Source: Marinobacter sp. THAF197a | GTDB taxonomy: Bacteria; Pseudomonadota; Gammaproteobacteria; Pseudomonadales; Oleiphilaceae | Assembly: GCF_009363275.1 (NCBI RefSeq) | Contig: NZ_CP045324.1 | Span: 2,170,001 to 2,234,000, forward strand | Length of the DNA stretch: 64,000 nt | Reading direction: 5' to 3' | Shown here: positions 42,970 through 51,511 of the stretch, in pieces | Layout of the letters: each line of letters starts with the position of its first letter | Position numbering within the stretch: position 1 is the stretch's first letter | The notes under the pieces: model-generated | Seen by the model: only the letters and a program-made list of their open reading frames with translations | Told to the model about the DNA's origin: nothing | Database searches by the model: none | Made by a program: the position numbers and the translations under genes

Positions 42970-44100
42970 TCAGAAGTGCAAACGGCTACCAACCATCGCA
43001 ACACGTACATCATCGTAGTCACCGGCATCTGCATCCAGTGCGAAATTGTTATAGACGGCGTAGACCTCGAGACGCTTGATGGGCTGATAGACGTATGCGA
43101 CGCCGAAGACCTCTACATCGGAGCCCGCAATGGTCGTACGAACCTCAGGGTCACCTTCGTTTGCTCCGGGCGTTACAACAACCGGATTAAAGTCCTTGCC
43201 CTGGGCACGATGCACTGTAAAGGCATGCTTTCCAGTCTTGTATCCAACCTTGAACATGCTGAAGTCCGAATCACGGCCGGCATCGTTCTCGGTATTCGAG
43301 TACACCACACCCAGATTGATACCTGTATCGTGCAACCAGGAAACCGAGCCTCCGATGGTCTCCAGATCGCCCGCGGCGCTCCCTACGTCCTTGGTGGAGT
43401 AGCCAATAGAGGCAGACATGCGACCAAGGCCATCAATAGTTTCGTTGTAGGAAGCGGCAAGTTCCGTGATGTCCTGCTCGCTCTTATAGCCCTGGCTGAC
43501 AGCCACGCTCACAGGACCAAACCGCGGACTGTCATAGCGCACACGATCGTAGCGGGACTCGAAATCCTGGCTCCGAATAGACTGGAATACCGTTGGGCTA
43601 GGGCCACCATTTTTCTCAACAAACGGCAAGGCACCACCTACCAACGCAAGATCAGGGAACGTGACGACCTTGGTGCCGGACAGGTCGGCTTCAGTCGCGC
43701 CATCAGCAGCGCCAGATCCCTGCCCCACGGCCAACGTTCCATAGGCACCTTCAACAAACAGACTGATGATTCGCTCATCAAAGTCACCCTTGATGGATCG
43801 GTTTTCCGGGGTCACGAGGTTCGAGGGGTTATGCTGATATTCCCACTCCAGATGTGCACCCACTTTCAGGCCGGTATCCGGGAGATCGGTGCTGATCACA
43901 CCGCCAACACGACTGGACGCGTAATCGTTGTCCACGATGTACTGCTCTGAACCATTGCCGGTATCGGAATGCATAATGGCCATGTTAATAAAGCCGTACA
44001 CTCGCACGTCCAGGTCAGGCATCTCGACTTTTTGGGCAAACGCGGGGGCAGAAGTCATGCCTGCCAGGGCAACACACAACGCAAGTTTGGCCTTCTTCAT
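42970..44100 (-). CDS. Gram-negative porin
   Basis: An outer-membrane beta-barrel of 376 residues with signal peptide MKKAKLALCVALAGMTSAPAFA. It has alternating hydrophobic beta-strands throughout and a C-terminal phenylalanine (GSRLHF), the hallmark of BAM-inserted porins. Family features are the N-terminal VYGFINMAI strand, a long loop 3 region and YDSPRFGPVSVAVSQGYKS. It is transcribed away from tRNA-Ser and its ligand is unknown; the length fits trimeric general porins. Confidence 0.88.
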   Translation of the reverse strand: MKKAKLALCVALAGMTSAPAFAQKVEMPDLDVRVYGFINMAIMHSDTGNGSEQYIVDNDYASSRVGGVISTDLPDTGLKVGAHLEWEYQHNPSNLVTPENRSIKGDFDERIISLFVEGAYGTLAVGQGSGAADGATEADLSGTKVVTFPDLALVGGALPFVEKNGGPSPTVFQSIRSQDFESRYDRVRYDSPRFGPVSVAVSQGYKSEQDITELAASYNETIDGLGRMSASIGYSTKDVGSAAGDLETIGGSVSWLHDTGINLGVVYSNTENDAGRDSDFSMFKVGYKTGKHAFTVHRAQGKDFNPVVVTPGANEGDPEVRTTIAGSDVEVFGVAYVYQPIKRLEVYAVYNNFALDADAGDYDDVRVAMVGSRLHF

Positions 44101-44231
44101 CTCTTATCTCCGTTTTGGAATAACGTTATGCCATGTAGTTTAACAGAGCAGGATAAGTGATAGAGACTAAAACTGGTTTGACGGAGGTCAGTTTAAGGAG
44201 CTGCGGGGAAATCAATGAAGAGGAATAGAAA

Positions 44232-44263
44232 TAAAAAAACCCCAGCATTTCTGCTGGGGTTTC
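44232..44263 (-). terminator. Rho-independent terminator downstream of tRNA-Ser
   Basis: On the minus strand, AAACCCCAGCA, a short loop and TGCTGGGGTTT form a stem followed by a T-rich tract (TTTTTATTTC), directly after the tRNA-Ser 3' end. Confidence 0.9.
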
Positions 44264-44267
44264 ATAT

Positions 44268-44358
44268 TGGCGGAGAGGGAGGGATTCGAACCCTCGATAC
44301 GCTATTAACGTATACACACTTTCCAGGCGTGCGCCTTCAGCCACTCGGCCACCTCTCC
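44268..44358 (-). tRNA. tRNA-Ser (anticodon GGA)
   Basis: A 91-base type II tRNA with encoded CCA. The acceptor GGAGAGG pairs with CCTCTCC, the anticodon loop reads CTGGAAA, and a long variable arm (TGTATACGTTAATAGCGTA) is typical of serine. The T loop GTTCGAATCCC is standard. A terminator follows at 44232-44263. Confidence 0.97.
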
Positions 44359-44525
44359 AATAAACTGTTTCAAATCAGCGATGTCGTCGCTCATTTGAGG
44401 GCGCAAACTTTAATGGTTTTGGGGGCGTTTGGCAACTGTCTCCAGCGAGATTCCTGAAAAATTTGTTTGAACGGGGATAATTGCTCATTCTTGTAGCCAG
44501 ATCCTTTAACCTGGAGTGAAAAACC

Positions 44526-45056
44526 ATGCTGATGAAGGCAGAACAATCCACGCTGCTACTTGTTGATGTTCAGGAACGCCTGATGCCCGCCATAAGCCAG
44601 GGCGCTGAAGTGGCTGATCGTTGTACCTTGCTGGCCACCATTGCGGGGTTGCTGGAGGTACCGGTGGTGGGCACGGAGCAGCTACCCGAGAAGCTGGGAC
44701 CGAATGTTGAGTCAGTGCGGGAACTGTGCAACGTCACCGTCGGCAAACATCACTTTGATGCCTGCCCGGACGGTTTGATTGATCAGCTACCGGAGGGGCG
44801 CCAGCAAATTGTCATCGGTGGCTGCGAAACCCACGTATGTATGCTGCAAACGGCACTGAGTCTGCTGGATGCTGGCTATAAAGTATGGGTGGTAGCGGAT
44901 GCCACCGGCTCCCGTAACGACTTCGACCGGGATGTCGCACTTGACCGCCTGCACCAGAGTGGCGCCCGGATTGTCACCACCGAGATGGTGGCCTTCGAGT
45001 GGATGGTGCATTGCAAGCATCCCCGATTCCGGGACATTCAGGCGCTGATCAAATAA
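44526..45056 (+). CDS. Isochorismatase-family hydrolase (YcaC-like)
   Basis: A 176-residue cysteine hydrolase of the isochorismatase superfamily, which includes nicotinamidases and YcaC-type proteins. Catalytic residues look intact: Asp15 in LLVDVQERL, Lys in EQLPEKLG and Cys in GGCETHVCML. The substrate cannot be named. GGAG lies nine bases before ATG 44526. A cupin gene follows 19 bases downstream, on the same strand, so they may be an operon. Confidence 0.88.
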   Translation: MLMKAEQSTLLLVDVQERLMPAISQGAEVADRCTLLATIAGLLEVPVVGTEQLPEKLGPNVESVRELCNVTVGKHHFDACPDGLIDQLPEGRQQIVIGGCETHVCMLQTALSLLDAGYKVWVVADATGSRNDFDRDVALDRLHQSGARIVTTEMVAFEWMVHCKHPRFRDIQALIK

Positions 45057-45075
45057 CCGAACTAATGAGGTGTTC

Positions 45076-45729
45076 ATGCTGAATATGGATTTCTCCCAAC
45101 GGGTGGTGATTCGTACCGCCGAGCAACCCTGGGTTGCCAGCCCCGCCGCCGGGGTTGAACGCAAACCCCTGGCCCGGGAGGAAGCCGAACGGGGACACGC
45201 CACCAGCGTGGTACGTTATCTTCCGGGCTCGGCTTTTGCCCGTCATGAACACCCGCTGGGCGAAGAGATACTGGTTCTGGATGGCGTATTCTCTGATGAA
45301 ACAGGCCACTACCCAGCAGGCACTTATTTGCGCAATCCGCCAGGTAGCGGGCATGCACCCTTCAGCAAACAAGGCTGCACGTTATTGGTGAAGCTACACC
45401 AGTTTGATCAACGGGATACGGCCACGGTTCGTGTCGATACCAACACCGCAGAATGGTTGCCTGGCATTGGCGGACTGCAGGTGATGCCGCTGCATGAGTT
45501 CGAGCATGAGCATGTAGCACTGGTAAAGTGGCCAGCCAATGAAGTGTTTCAACCCCATCGGCATTTTGGCGGCGAGGAAATCTTTGTACTTAGCGGAGAA
45601 TTCTGCGATGAGCATGGCCGTTATCCCGAGGGAACCTGGTTACGTAGCCCACACCTGAGCCAGCATCACCCGTTTGTTGACCAGGAAACAGTCATCTGGG
45701 TGAAGACCGGTCACCTCCCCTTGGCTTGA
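45076..45729 (+). CDS. Double-cupin ChrR-like protein
   Basis: A 217-residue protein with two consecutive cupin domains of the ChrR type. The first has FARHEHPLGEEILVLDG and the second FQPHRHFGGEEIFVLSG, each with His/Glu metal ligands. In ChrR proteins, such a cupin is fused to a zinc anti-sigma domain; here that N-terminal domain is absent and no ECF sigma factor gene is adjacent. It may bind a metal and a small ligand. I chose ATG 45076, with GAGG five bases upstream; GTG 45070 is also possible. Confidence 0.8.
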   Translation: MLNMDFSQRVVIRTAEQPWVASPAAGVERKPLAREEAERGHATSVVRYLPGSAFARHEHPLGEEILVLDGVFSDETGHYPAGTYLRNPPGSGHAPFSKQGCTLLVKLHQFDQRDTATVRVDTNTAEWLPGIGGLQVMPLHEFEHEHVALVKWPANEVFQPHRHFGGEEIFVLSGEFCDEHGRYPEGTWLRSPHLSQHHPFVDQETVIWVKTGHLPLA

Positions 45730-45741
45730 TTTAACCAAAAG

Positions 45742-45761
45742 CGGCCCCTCGAGAGGGGCCG
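45742..45761. terminator. Terminator-like palindrome
   Basis: CGGCCCCTCGAGAGGGGCCG is a near-perfect palindrome between the convergent cupin and DUF7352 genes. On the minus strand it is followed by CTTTTGG, giving a short T-tract, so it probably acts mainly on the minus-strand gene. Confidence 0.65.
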
Positions 45762-45809
45762 AAATAGAGCACTATCCCGACTACAACAAAATCATCAAAC
45801 ACCACCTGG

Positions 45810-46175
45810 CTAAGAGGCGAGATTGGTGCGCCAACCGGGCTGGCCAAACTCATCACTGCCGAATCGTTCGTGGCCATTACCGATAGCCATCCCTTCACCA
45901 GCCGGCACTTCGAATACGTGGTAGGCTTCTGGTCCGAACGGATCGAGTGCGGTATCCAGGTACTCATAGGCATCTGGCACCGGCTCGCCGGACATGGCAA
46001 CCCTGAACTGCCGCTCCACCATCGGGACCGTAACGCTCAGAGGCTGCTGCACCCAGAGAAAAACGGCCTTCTGGGCGACCAGATACTCGCACCGAACCAC
46101 TTTGCATCCCTCACGCAGGGTCAACGTGGTCGGCTCTTTTCCAGGCTCAAGACGGAACTTGTGAATGGTTTTCAT
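45810..46175 (-). CDS. Small uncharacterised protein (DUF7352-like)
   Basis: A 121-residue protein with a characteristic opening (MKTIHKFRLEP) and a strand-rich core (EGCKVVRCEYLVAQKAVFLWVQQ). It resembles small proteins of the DUF7352 type, known only as a family without function. It ends with a flexible tail of glycine and polar residues. I cannot assign a role; it stands alone on its strand. Confidence 0.6.
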   Translation of the reverse strand: MKTIHKFRLEPGKEPTTLTLREGCKVVRCEYLVAQKAVFLWVQQPLSVTVPMVERQFRVAMSGEPVPDAYEYLDTALDPFGPEAYHVFEVPAGEGMAIGNGHERFGSDEFGQPGWRTNLAS

Positions 46176-46269
46176 GGCGATACTCCTTCAGAGGTTGCCA
46201 GACACAATTCCATCATGCACCGCCGAAGACTTCGAGAAAATAAGATTTATTGAGCAAAAATCATCGATA

Positions 46270-47166
46270 TTATCGAGGTAAATCAAAGCCGCTACAGATT
46301 GCCCGCACACCTTCATGGGCAACCTTCCGGCTTCGGGTGATGGCGTACAGTTGATCGGTTACCGCTTTGACAGGCGCAATTTCCTCCACCTGATATTGGC
46401 GGCAAACCTCCTCCTTGATTGCCGTTGGCGCCGCAAACACGCCCAACCCTTCCCGCCCGAACACTTTGATAAGCGCACTGTCGTCTACCCGGGCCACCAG
46501 GTCCATCCTGACATTGCTGATGGTCAGCCAGTTCATCAGCTTCTGGAAATACGGCGCGTCCGTGGCGTTGGCCAGCAAGGGCTGATGATTGAGAGAGGCC
46601 GGAAAGTCGTCCCGAAGCCGCCCAGCCATCTCCGGGGCGGCAAACAAACTGATGGTAGACGATGTCAGGGGATGAACCGCGAAGCGATCTGTGACCGCTT
46701 CGGTCTGAGGCATACGGTCTGTCAGCACGACATCCAGTTCTTTGCGTTTGAGACTGAGAAGCAAATCTTCGGCGCGGCCTGTTCGGCAATCCAGGTTGAC
46801 TCGCCTGTTCAGCTTCAGGGCCGGCTGCAATAACTGAAAAGCAATCAGCTTATGAATAGACGCCGAAACGCCGGCCGCCAATCTCAGCGGGCGATCAGCG
46901 GGGGCCAAACGCAAGGTTTCAGACAGCTCCCCAGTCAGTGCAAAAATGTCGTTGGCGTAGGACTGAACCAATTGCCCCAGTTCGGTCAGGACCAGACGCC
47001 GCCTTTCCCGGCTGAACAACTGCCCTCCGACTGATTCCTCGAAAGTGGCAAGCTGGCCACTCAGGGTTTGCGGCGCAAGATCGAGCAGCTCGCTGGCTTT
47101 GGCAATCGAGCCCTCACGGCTGATGACCCAGAAATAATAGAGGTGCCTGAGATTAAGCTGATCCAT
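46270..47166 (-). CDS. LysR-family regulator, NhaR-like
   Basis: A 298-residue transcriptional regulator with the N-terminal wHTH (LNLRHLYYFWVISREGSIAKASELLDL region, residues about 3-60). Its opening YYFW and APQTLSGQLATFEE resemble NhaR, the sodium-responsive regulator of nhaA. A LysR substrate-binding domain follows (about 90-295). It lies ten bases downstream of the MFS gene on the same strand, which suggests joint expression. Sodium or pH response is an inference from similarity. Confidence 0.8.
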   Translation of the reverse strand: MDQLNLRHLYYFWVISREGSIAKASELLDLAPQTLSGQLATFEESVGGQLFSRERRRLVLTELGQLVQSYANDIFALTGELSETLRLAPADRPLRLAAGVSASIHKLIAFQLLQPALKLNRRVNLDCRTGRAEDLLLSLKRKELDVVLTDRMPQTEAVTDRFAVHPLTSSTISLFAAPEMAGRLRDDFPASLNHQPLLANATDAPYFQKLMNWLTISNVRMDLVARVDDSALIKVFGREGLGVFAAPTAIKEEVCRQYQVEEIAPVKAVTDQLYAITRSRKVAHEGVRAICSGFDLPR

Positions 47167-47175
47167 GACGTAAAC

Positions 47176-48357
47176 CTAGTTTGTGGTCGCTCTTCGTGAC
47201 CGCAGCAACCAAACCGACATCAAAACACTGTGCAGCACCAATAATGGTACCGCCACCAGTAGCAGGCTTGCCCAGCCAACCGAGGCCAGTACAGCGCCGG
47301 CACTCAATGCCGCTGTCGCCTGGGCGGTGAACACCATCATGTCATTCAGGCCCTGCACACGGAAACGCTCAGACTGCTGGTAGCCCTGGGGCAACAGGGT
47401 CGTCCCACCAACAAACAGGAAATTCCACCCCACGCCAAGCAACAGAAGAGCCCACAGATAATGGTGAAAGCTGATACCGCTGGCCGCCAGCAGAATGCAA
47501 GCCAGATACGCCAACAATCCCGCCGCCATCATTAACGGGATGCCGACAATCCGGGTCAACCAACCGGAAATCAGTGACGGAAGATACATAGCCATGATGT
47601 GCAATTGGATGACCCGTTTGGCGTCATCCAGATCATGCCCGGCCATTTCCGTCATACTCAACGGGGTTGCCGTCATGATAAAGCTCATCACTGCGTAGCC
47701 AATGGCGGCGCCGCTGATAGCTGTCCAAACCAGCGGGTTTGCCAGAATCTCCCTGAGTGGGCGACCTCCGCCAACCACGGTTTCGGGCACCCGTTCTGAC
47801 TTGGCACGGTACCCGAGCGCAAGAATGACAAACGCCAGGGCCTGAACCACGGCCAATCCAGCCCAACTGTACAGGAACGGGTAGGATTCAGATTGACCAC
47901 TGCCCAGGCCAGCCACTTCAGGCCCCAACCAGGCTGCAACCAGGCCACCCAGCAACACTCTCGCAGCGGCCGAGCCGGCCAAATCCGGTGCAACCGACTC
48001 CATCGCCGCAAAACGATACTGATGCACCACGGCCAGGCCCGCACCACCCAGAACCGCAGCAAGACACATCAGGGTAAAGTGCGACTGCCAGGAAGCATAG
48101 GCCCCCAGCAAACCGGCAAGAACCCCGGAAACCGCGCCCAGAAGCATTACCTGCTTGCGCCCTACCCTCTCCATCAGCCAGGTCGCCGGCTTGATGGCCA
48201 AAACCGTGCCGACCACCACCAATCCGACCGGCAAGGTGGCCAGCTCTGGCGCAGGTGCCAGCAAACGCCCCTGGATGGAGCCGATGAATACGATAAAAGG
48301 CGCGGTGCACATGGCCAGCGCCTGGGCAGCCACCAGCACCCAGACATTCAATGGCAT
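47176..48357 (-). CDS. MFS transporter
   Basis: A 393-residue inner-membrane transporter of the major facilitator superfamily with about 12 hydrophobic segments (for example VWVLVAAQALAMCTAPFIVF, TLPVGLVVVGTVLAIKP, ALLLLGVGWNFLFVGG). The conserved MFS loop motif appears as WLMERVGRKQVML. The substrate is unknown. It starts three bases after the cheR stop and ends ten bases before the LysR gene, so it lies in one transcriptional unit with them. Confidence 0.87.
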   Translation of the reverse strand: MPLNVWVLVAAQALAMCTAPFIVFIGSIQGRLLAPAPELATLPVGLVVVGTVLAIKPATWLMERVGRKQVMLLGAVSGVLAGLLGAYASWQSHFTLMCLAAVLGGAGLAVVHQYRFAAMESVAPDLAGSAAARVLLGGLVAAWLGPEVAGLGSGQSESYPFLYSWAGLAVVQALAFVILALGYRAKSERVPETVVGGGRPLREILANPLVWTAISGAAIGYAVMSFIMTATPLSMTEMAGHDLDDAKRVIQLHIMAMYLPSLISGWLTRIVGIPLMMAAGLLAYLACILLAASGISFHHYLWALLLLGVGWNFLFVGGTTLLPQGYQQSERFRVQGLNDMMVFTAQATAALSAGAVLASVGWASLLLVAVPLLVLHSVLMSVWLLRSRRATTN

Positions 48358-48360
48358 GAG

Positions 48361-49188
48361 TTATTTCTTCCTGTAGATAATGCCGGGGTGGCACTGAACC
48401 ATCTCGTACAGATCAGGAAGGCCGTTCAACGATTCAGAGGCGCCCAGAATGAGATAGCCACCGGGGTTGAGAGCCCCGTGCAATCGAGTAAGGATGTCTT
48501 TCTTGAGGTCCGCGGAAAAATAGATCAGTACGTTTCGGCACATGATGATGTCGAACTTGCCAAGCATATACCGCTCAAGCAGATTGAGTTCCTTGAACTC
48601 CACCATGGCCTTGATTTGCGGCTTTATCTGCCAGCCACCGTTGGCAGAGGGCGTAAAAAACTGCTTCTGCCGCTCTGGTGACAGCCCACGACCGATGGCG
48701 ATCATTTCATATTCGCCCCGCCGGGCCACTTCCAGGACGCTTTTGGAAATATCCGTTGCAGTAATTTTTACGTCCCGCAACTTCCCGGGCCGGTTGCGCC
48801 GGAACTCATCCACAACCATACCTACCGAGTAGGGCTCCTGTCCTGTTGAGCACGCAGCAGACCAGATGCGAAGCGGTTGAAGCGAATTGCGCTCGGCGAA
48901 CTCCGGCAATAGCTTGTCCTGAAGGATACGAAATGGGTGGTTGTCCCGAAACCAGAGGGTCTCGTTGGTGGTCATGGCATCGATAACCAGCTCACGCAGG
49001 CCGCTGCGCCCCACCCGCTTCAAGCGATCGAGAAGCTCACCCAGTGAATTCAGGTTGTTTTCCTCAAGAATCCTGCGTAGACGGCTCTTCACCAGGTACT
49101 GCTTGTTGTCACCCAACAGAATGCCACAAGCGTCCTGCAGGAATGTCTTGAAGGCTTCGTATTCCTGAGGCGTAATTTCCGCTTTCAT
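48361..49188 (-). CDS. cheR: Chemotaxis protein methyltransferase CheR
   Basis: CheR methylates glutamates of chemoreceptors using S-adenosylmethionine. The 275-residue product has the all-helical N-terminal domain (about 1-75) and the methyltransferase domain with the SAM motif WSAACSTGQEPYSVGM and the block FDIIMCRNVLIYF. I chose ATG 49188 (MKAEITPQEYEAF); the frame extends to 49239 but the added residues do not fit the family. It follows cheV by 37 bases on the same strand. In Pseudomonas the cheV-cheR pair is followed by flgB; here an MFS gene follows. Confidence 0.93.
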   Translation of the reverse strand: MKAEITPQEYEAFKTFLQDACGILLGDNKQYLVKSRLRRILEENNLNSLGELLDRLKRVGRSGLRELVIDAMTTNETLWFRDNHPFRILQDKLLPEFAERNSLQPLRIWSAACSTGQEPYSVGMVVDEFRRNRPGKLRDVKITATDISKSVLEVARRGEYEMIAIGRGLSPERQKQFFTPSANGGWQIKPQIKAMVEFKELNLLERYMLGKFDIIMCRNVLIYFSADLKKDILTRLHGALNPGGYLILGASESLNGLPDLYEMVQCHPGIIYRKK

Positions 49189-49225
49189 TGGATCTCTATC
49201 GTGGGTAAGTCCATGAGCCGAGGCA

Positions 49226-50155
49226 TCAGTTCTGGTCAATAATTTCCATTACCCGCTCGGCAAGCTCGTCCGGGCTGAATTTCGCCATGAAGTCATCGGC
49301 ACCGACCTTCTGAACCATCGCCCGGTTAAAGACACCACTCAGGGATGTATGGAGCATCACATACATGCCGCTGAGCGCCGGATTCTCTTTGATTCTGGTA
49401 ACGAGGGTGTAACCGTCCATCTCCGGCATTTCCACATCGGAAATGATCAACGATAAGTGGTCTCGGGCAGTGGAACCGTCCCCCGTGATCTCCTTGAGAT
49501 AGTTCAACGCCTGTTTACCGTCATTTTTGGTGACCACTTCCATTCCGATCGCGGTCAGGCAGCGCTCGATCTGGCGCCTCGCCACAGACGAATCATCAAC
49601 AACCAGTACCGGCAAATGCCCGGGCACACGCTCGGCGCTGCGAGTTTTCAGCTCTTCGGTGACATCTTCCCTGAGCGGAGAAACTTCTGCAAGAATCTTT
49701 TCTACATCAATGATTTCTACAAGTTTGTCATCAATCTTGGTGACCGCCGTCAAGTACACATCCTTGCCAGCCCCCTTGGGTGGCGGGAGGATATCTTCCC
49801 AGTTCATATTCATGATCCGGTCGACACCCGTCACCAGAAAGCCCTGAGTTTTGCGGTTGTACTCGGTAATGATGACAAAGCTTGTGGCCAGCTCTTCCTG
49901 CGGAATGCCTGCCATGCCAATAGCCATGCTCAGGTCGATGATGGGGATGGTCTCGCCACGGATATGGGACACGCCCCGAACTACCTGGCGGCTGTTAGGA
50001 ATCGATGACAGCTTCGGGCATTGAAGGACCTCCTTCACCTTAAAAACGTTGATCCCGTAAAGCTGCCGCCCGCGCAAACGGAACAACAACAGCTCAAGCC
50101 GGTTCTGACCAACAAGCTGCGTCCGCTGGTTAACGCTGTCCAACACCCCTGCCAT
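49226..50155 (-). CDS. cheV: Chemotaxis coupling protein CheV
   Basis: CheV is a CheW-like coupling domain joined to a receiver domain. The 309-residue product has the CheW part at about 15-165 (LLLFRLRGRQLYGINVFKVKEVL, VSHIRGETIPIIDLS) and a receiver at about 185-305, with phosphorylation site Asp239 in LIISDVEMPEMDG. It probably tunes chemoreceptor-kinase coupling. It is first in an operon with cheR, and a likely sigma-28 promoter lies upstream at 50269-50295. Confidence 0.95.
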   Translation of the reverse strand: MAGVLDSVNQRTQLVGQNRLELLLFRLRGRQLYGINVFKVKEVLQCPKLSSIPNSRQVVRGVSHIRGETIPIIDLSMAIGMAGIPQEELATSFVIITEYNRKTQGFLVTGVDRIMNMNWEDILPPPKGAGKDVYLTAVTKIDDKLVEIIDVEKILAEVSPLREDVTEELKTRSAERVPGHLPVLVVDDSSVARRQIERCLTAIGMEVVTKNDGKQALNYLKEITGDGSTARDHLSLIISDVEMPEMDGYTLVTRIKENPALSGMYVMLHTSLSGVFNRAMVQKVGADDFMAKFSPDELAERVMEIIDQN

Positions 50156-50184
50156 AACTTTCTACTCCCGGCATGCCAACGATC

Positions 50185-50198
50185 GGCACAGAATTTGC
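50185..50198 (+). promoter_or_regulatory. Candidate sigma-54 promoter of flgA
   Basis: GG at 50185-50186 and GC at 50197-50198 are separated by ten bases within TCGGCACAGAATTTGCT, matching the -24/-12 pattern. It points toward flgA, 144 bases upstream of its start. In Pseudomonas, flgA belongs to a sigma-54/FleQ-dependent class. Confidence 0.45.
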
Positions 50199-50268
50199 TC
50201 AGTTATTATTAAACAACTTGCTTACGCGAACCCGGACCAAAACATTGACGCCCGGTGTCCAATCAAGG

Positions 50269-50295
50269 TTAACGGCCCCAGCGCCATTTTCCTTA
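50269..50295 (-). promoter_or_regulatory. Candidate sigma-28 (FliA) promoter of cheV-cheR
   Basis: On the minus strand, TAAG, 15 bases, then GCCGTTAA; the consensus is TAAA-N15-GCCGATAA (two mismatches). It lies about 114 bases before the cheV start, with correct orientation. Confidence 0.6.
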
Positions 50296-50341
50296 ACGGA
50301 ACTCGCATAAATATGCCTAACTGACAGCATAGGACAAAGCA

Positions 50342-51049
50342 GTGCAGATGCGAACCATCTTTTTAGCGACCTTTTGCCTATCGACCCTCGGCCTGAATAC
50401 CGCGGCTGCGGCCACCACCGCAAACGAGATACGCGATGCCGCCGGTCAATTTATCGAAGCCTGGGCCGACGAGCAGCGCCAGCAACAATACGAGGTGAGC
50501 TTCGCTGTCGGCAGCATCGATAGCCGGCTTAGCCTGGCTGCTTGCGAACAGGCACTCGAAACCGCATTTACCAACGATCCCCTGCGGACGACATCGCCAT
50601 CGGTGATGGTGTCCTGTGCCGGGGAGCGGCCATGGCGGATGTTCGTCACAGCCAGTATCGAAGTACACGGCCCCGCCCTTGTGGCAGCTCGGCCTCTGGC
50701 CCGCGGTGAGCGCATCAGCGGTGAACTGTTGCAGGAAAAGCAGGTGCAGATCAACGCCAGCCGCAGAGGCATTCTCACAGATAGCGAACAGGTATCCGGC
50801 ATGCTGGTGAGGCGACCAGTTAATGCAGGGTCGGTGCTGACGCCAGATCTGCTCGAAGCTCCCAATGCCGTTGAGCGGGGCGATCATGTTATCATCACCG
50901 CCAAATCCGCAGTGTTCTCGGTCAGTTCCCGAGGCAAGGCGCTGGCCAGTGCCAGTGTCGGCGAGCAAGTAATGGTCGAGAATCTGCAATCAGCACGCAC
51001 GGTTCGGGCAACGGTCACGGCTCCTGGCCGGGTGGAAATTGCCATGTAA
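50342..51049 (+). CDS. flgA: Flagellar P-ring assembly chaperone FlgA
   Basis: FlgA is a periplasmic chaperone for assembly of the flagellar P-ring around the rod. The 235-residue product has a signal peptide (TIFLATFCLSTLGLNTAAAA) and the SAF-type C-terminal domain (LLEAPNAVERGDHVIITAKS, SVGEQVMVENLQSARTV). GTG 50342 has AGGA seven bases upstream and is preferred; ATG 50348 two codons later is possible. It is divergent from cheV and may use the sigma-54-like site. Confidence 0.95.
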   Translation: MQMRTIFLATFCLSTLGLNTAAAATTANEIRDAAGQFIEAWADEQRQQQYEVSFAVGSIDSRLSLAACEQALETAFTNDPLRTTSPSVMVSCAGERPWRMFVTASIEVHGPALVAARPLARGERISGELLQEKQVQINASRRGILTDSEQVSGMLVRRPVNAGSVLTPDLLEAPNAVERGDHVIITAKSAVFSVSSRGKALASASVGEQVMVENLQSARTVRATVTAPGRVEIAM

Positions 51050-51091
51050 CGGCAAATCCGTGCCCAGCGGAAAATTTTTTCCGTTTTTTTC

Positions 51092-51118
51092 TAAAGGTCA
51101 GCTTAACGCTGCCGATAC
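51092..51118 (+). promoter_or_regulatory. Sigma-28 (FliA) promoter of flgM
   Basis: TAAA (51092-51095), exactly 15 bases, then GCCGATAC (51111-51118), one mismatch from the FliA consensus. It lies 59 bases before flgM. This is the expected control of an anti-sigma-28 gene by its own target sigma factor. Confidence 0.88.
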
Positions 51119-51177
51119 GCAGATATAAACCCGATTCCGCCACCTTTGAAGGTGGCCACAGGCAAGCAGGTATCCTT

Positions 51178-51504
51178 ATGTCAGTTGACTTAAATGGAAT
51201 TGGCCCCGGCCAGGTCAACACCACCAGAACCACGGCCGACAAAGCAACAGGCAGCCAGAGCACGCCCTCCACGGCTGGAGAGCAGGCAAAGGCTCAAAGC
51301 ACGGCTGCCCGCGGCGACAACGTCAGTCTCAGCAATCAGGCAAAAAACCTGAAGCAGCTGGAACAGAAACTGGGCGACTACCCGGAAATGGATGACGACC
51401 GCATTGCGCAGATTCGCGCAGCACTGGAAGATGGCACCTACAAAATTGATGCAGAGAAACTGGCCCAGAAAATGCTTGAGATGGATAAAAGCATTTTCGG
51501 GTGA
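51178..51504 (+). CDS. flgM: Anti-sigma-28 factor FlgM
   Basis: FlgM holds FliA inactive until the hook is complete, when FlgM is exported through the flagellar apparatus. The 108-residue product has a disordered N-terminal half (many Thr/Ser/Gln) and a conserved C-terminal helical half (MDDDRIAQIRAALEDGTYKID, EKLAQKMLEMDKSIF), which binds sigma. It follows a near-consensus FliA promoter, and flgN begins seven bases after its stop. Confidence 0.95.
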   Translation: MSVDLNGIGPGQVNTTRTTADKATGSQSTPSTAGEQAKAQSTAARGDNVSLSNQAKNLKQLEQKLGDYPEMDDDRIAQIRAALEDGTYKIDAEKLAQKMLEMDKSIFG

Positions 51505-51511
51505 GTAAGAC

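Noticed and set aside
42976..43950. 324-codon open frame on the plus strand inside the porin gene
   Set aside because: It is fully antisense to a porin with signal peptide and C-terminal Phe; its translation shows no domain and has no ribosome site.
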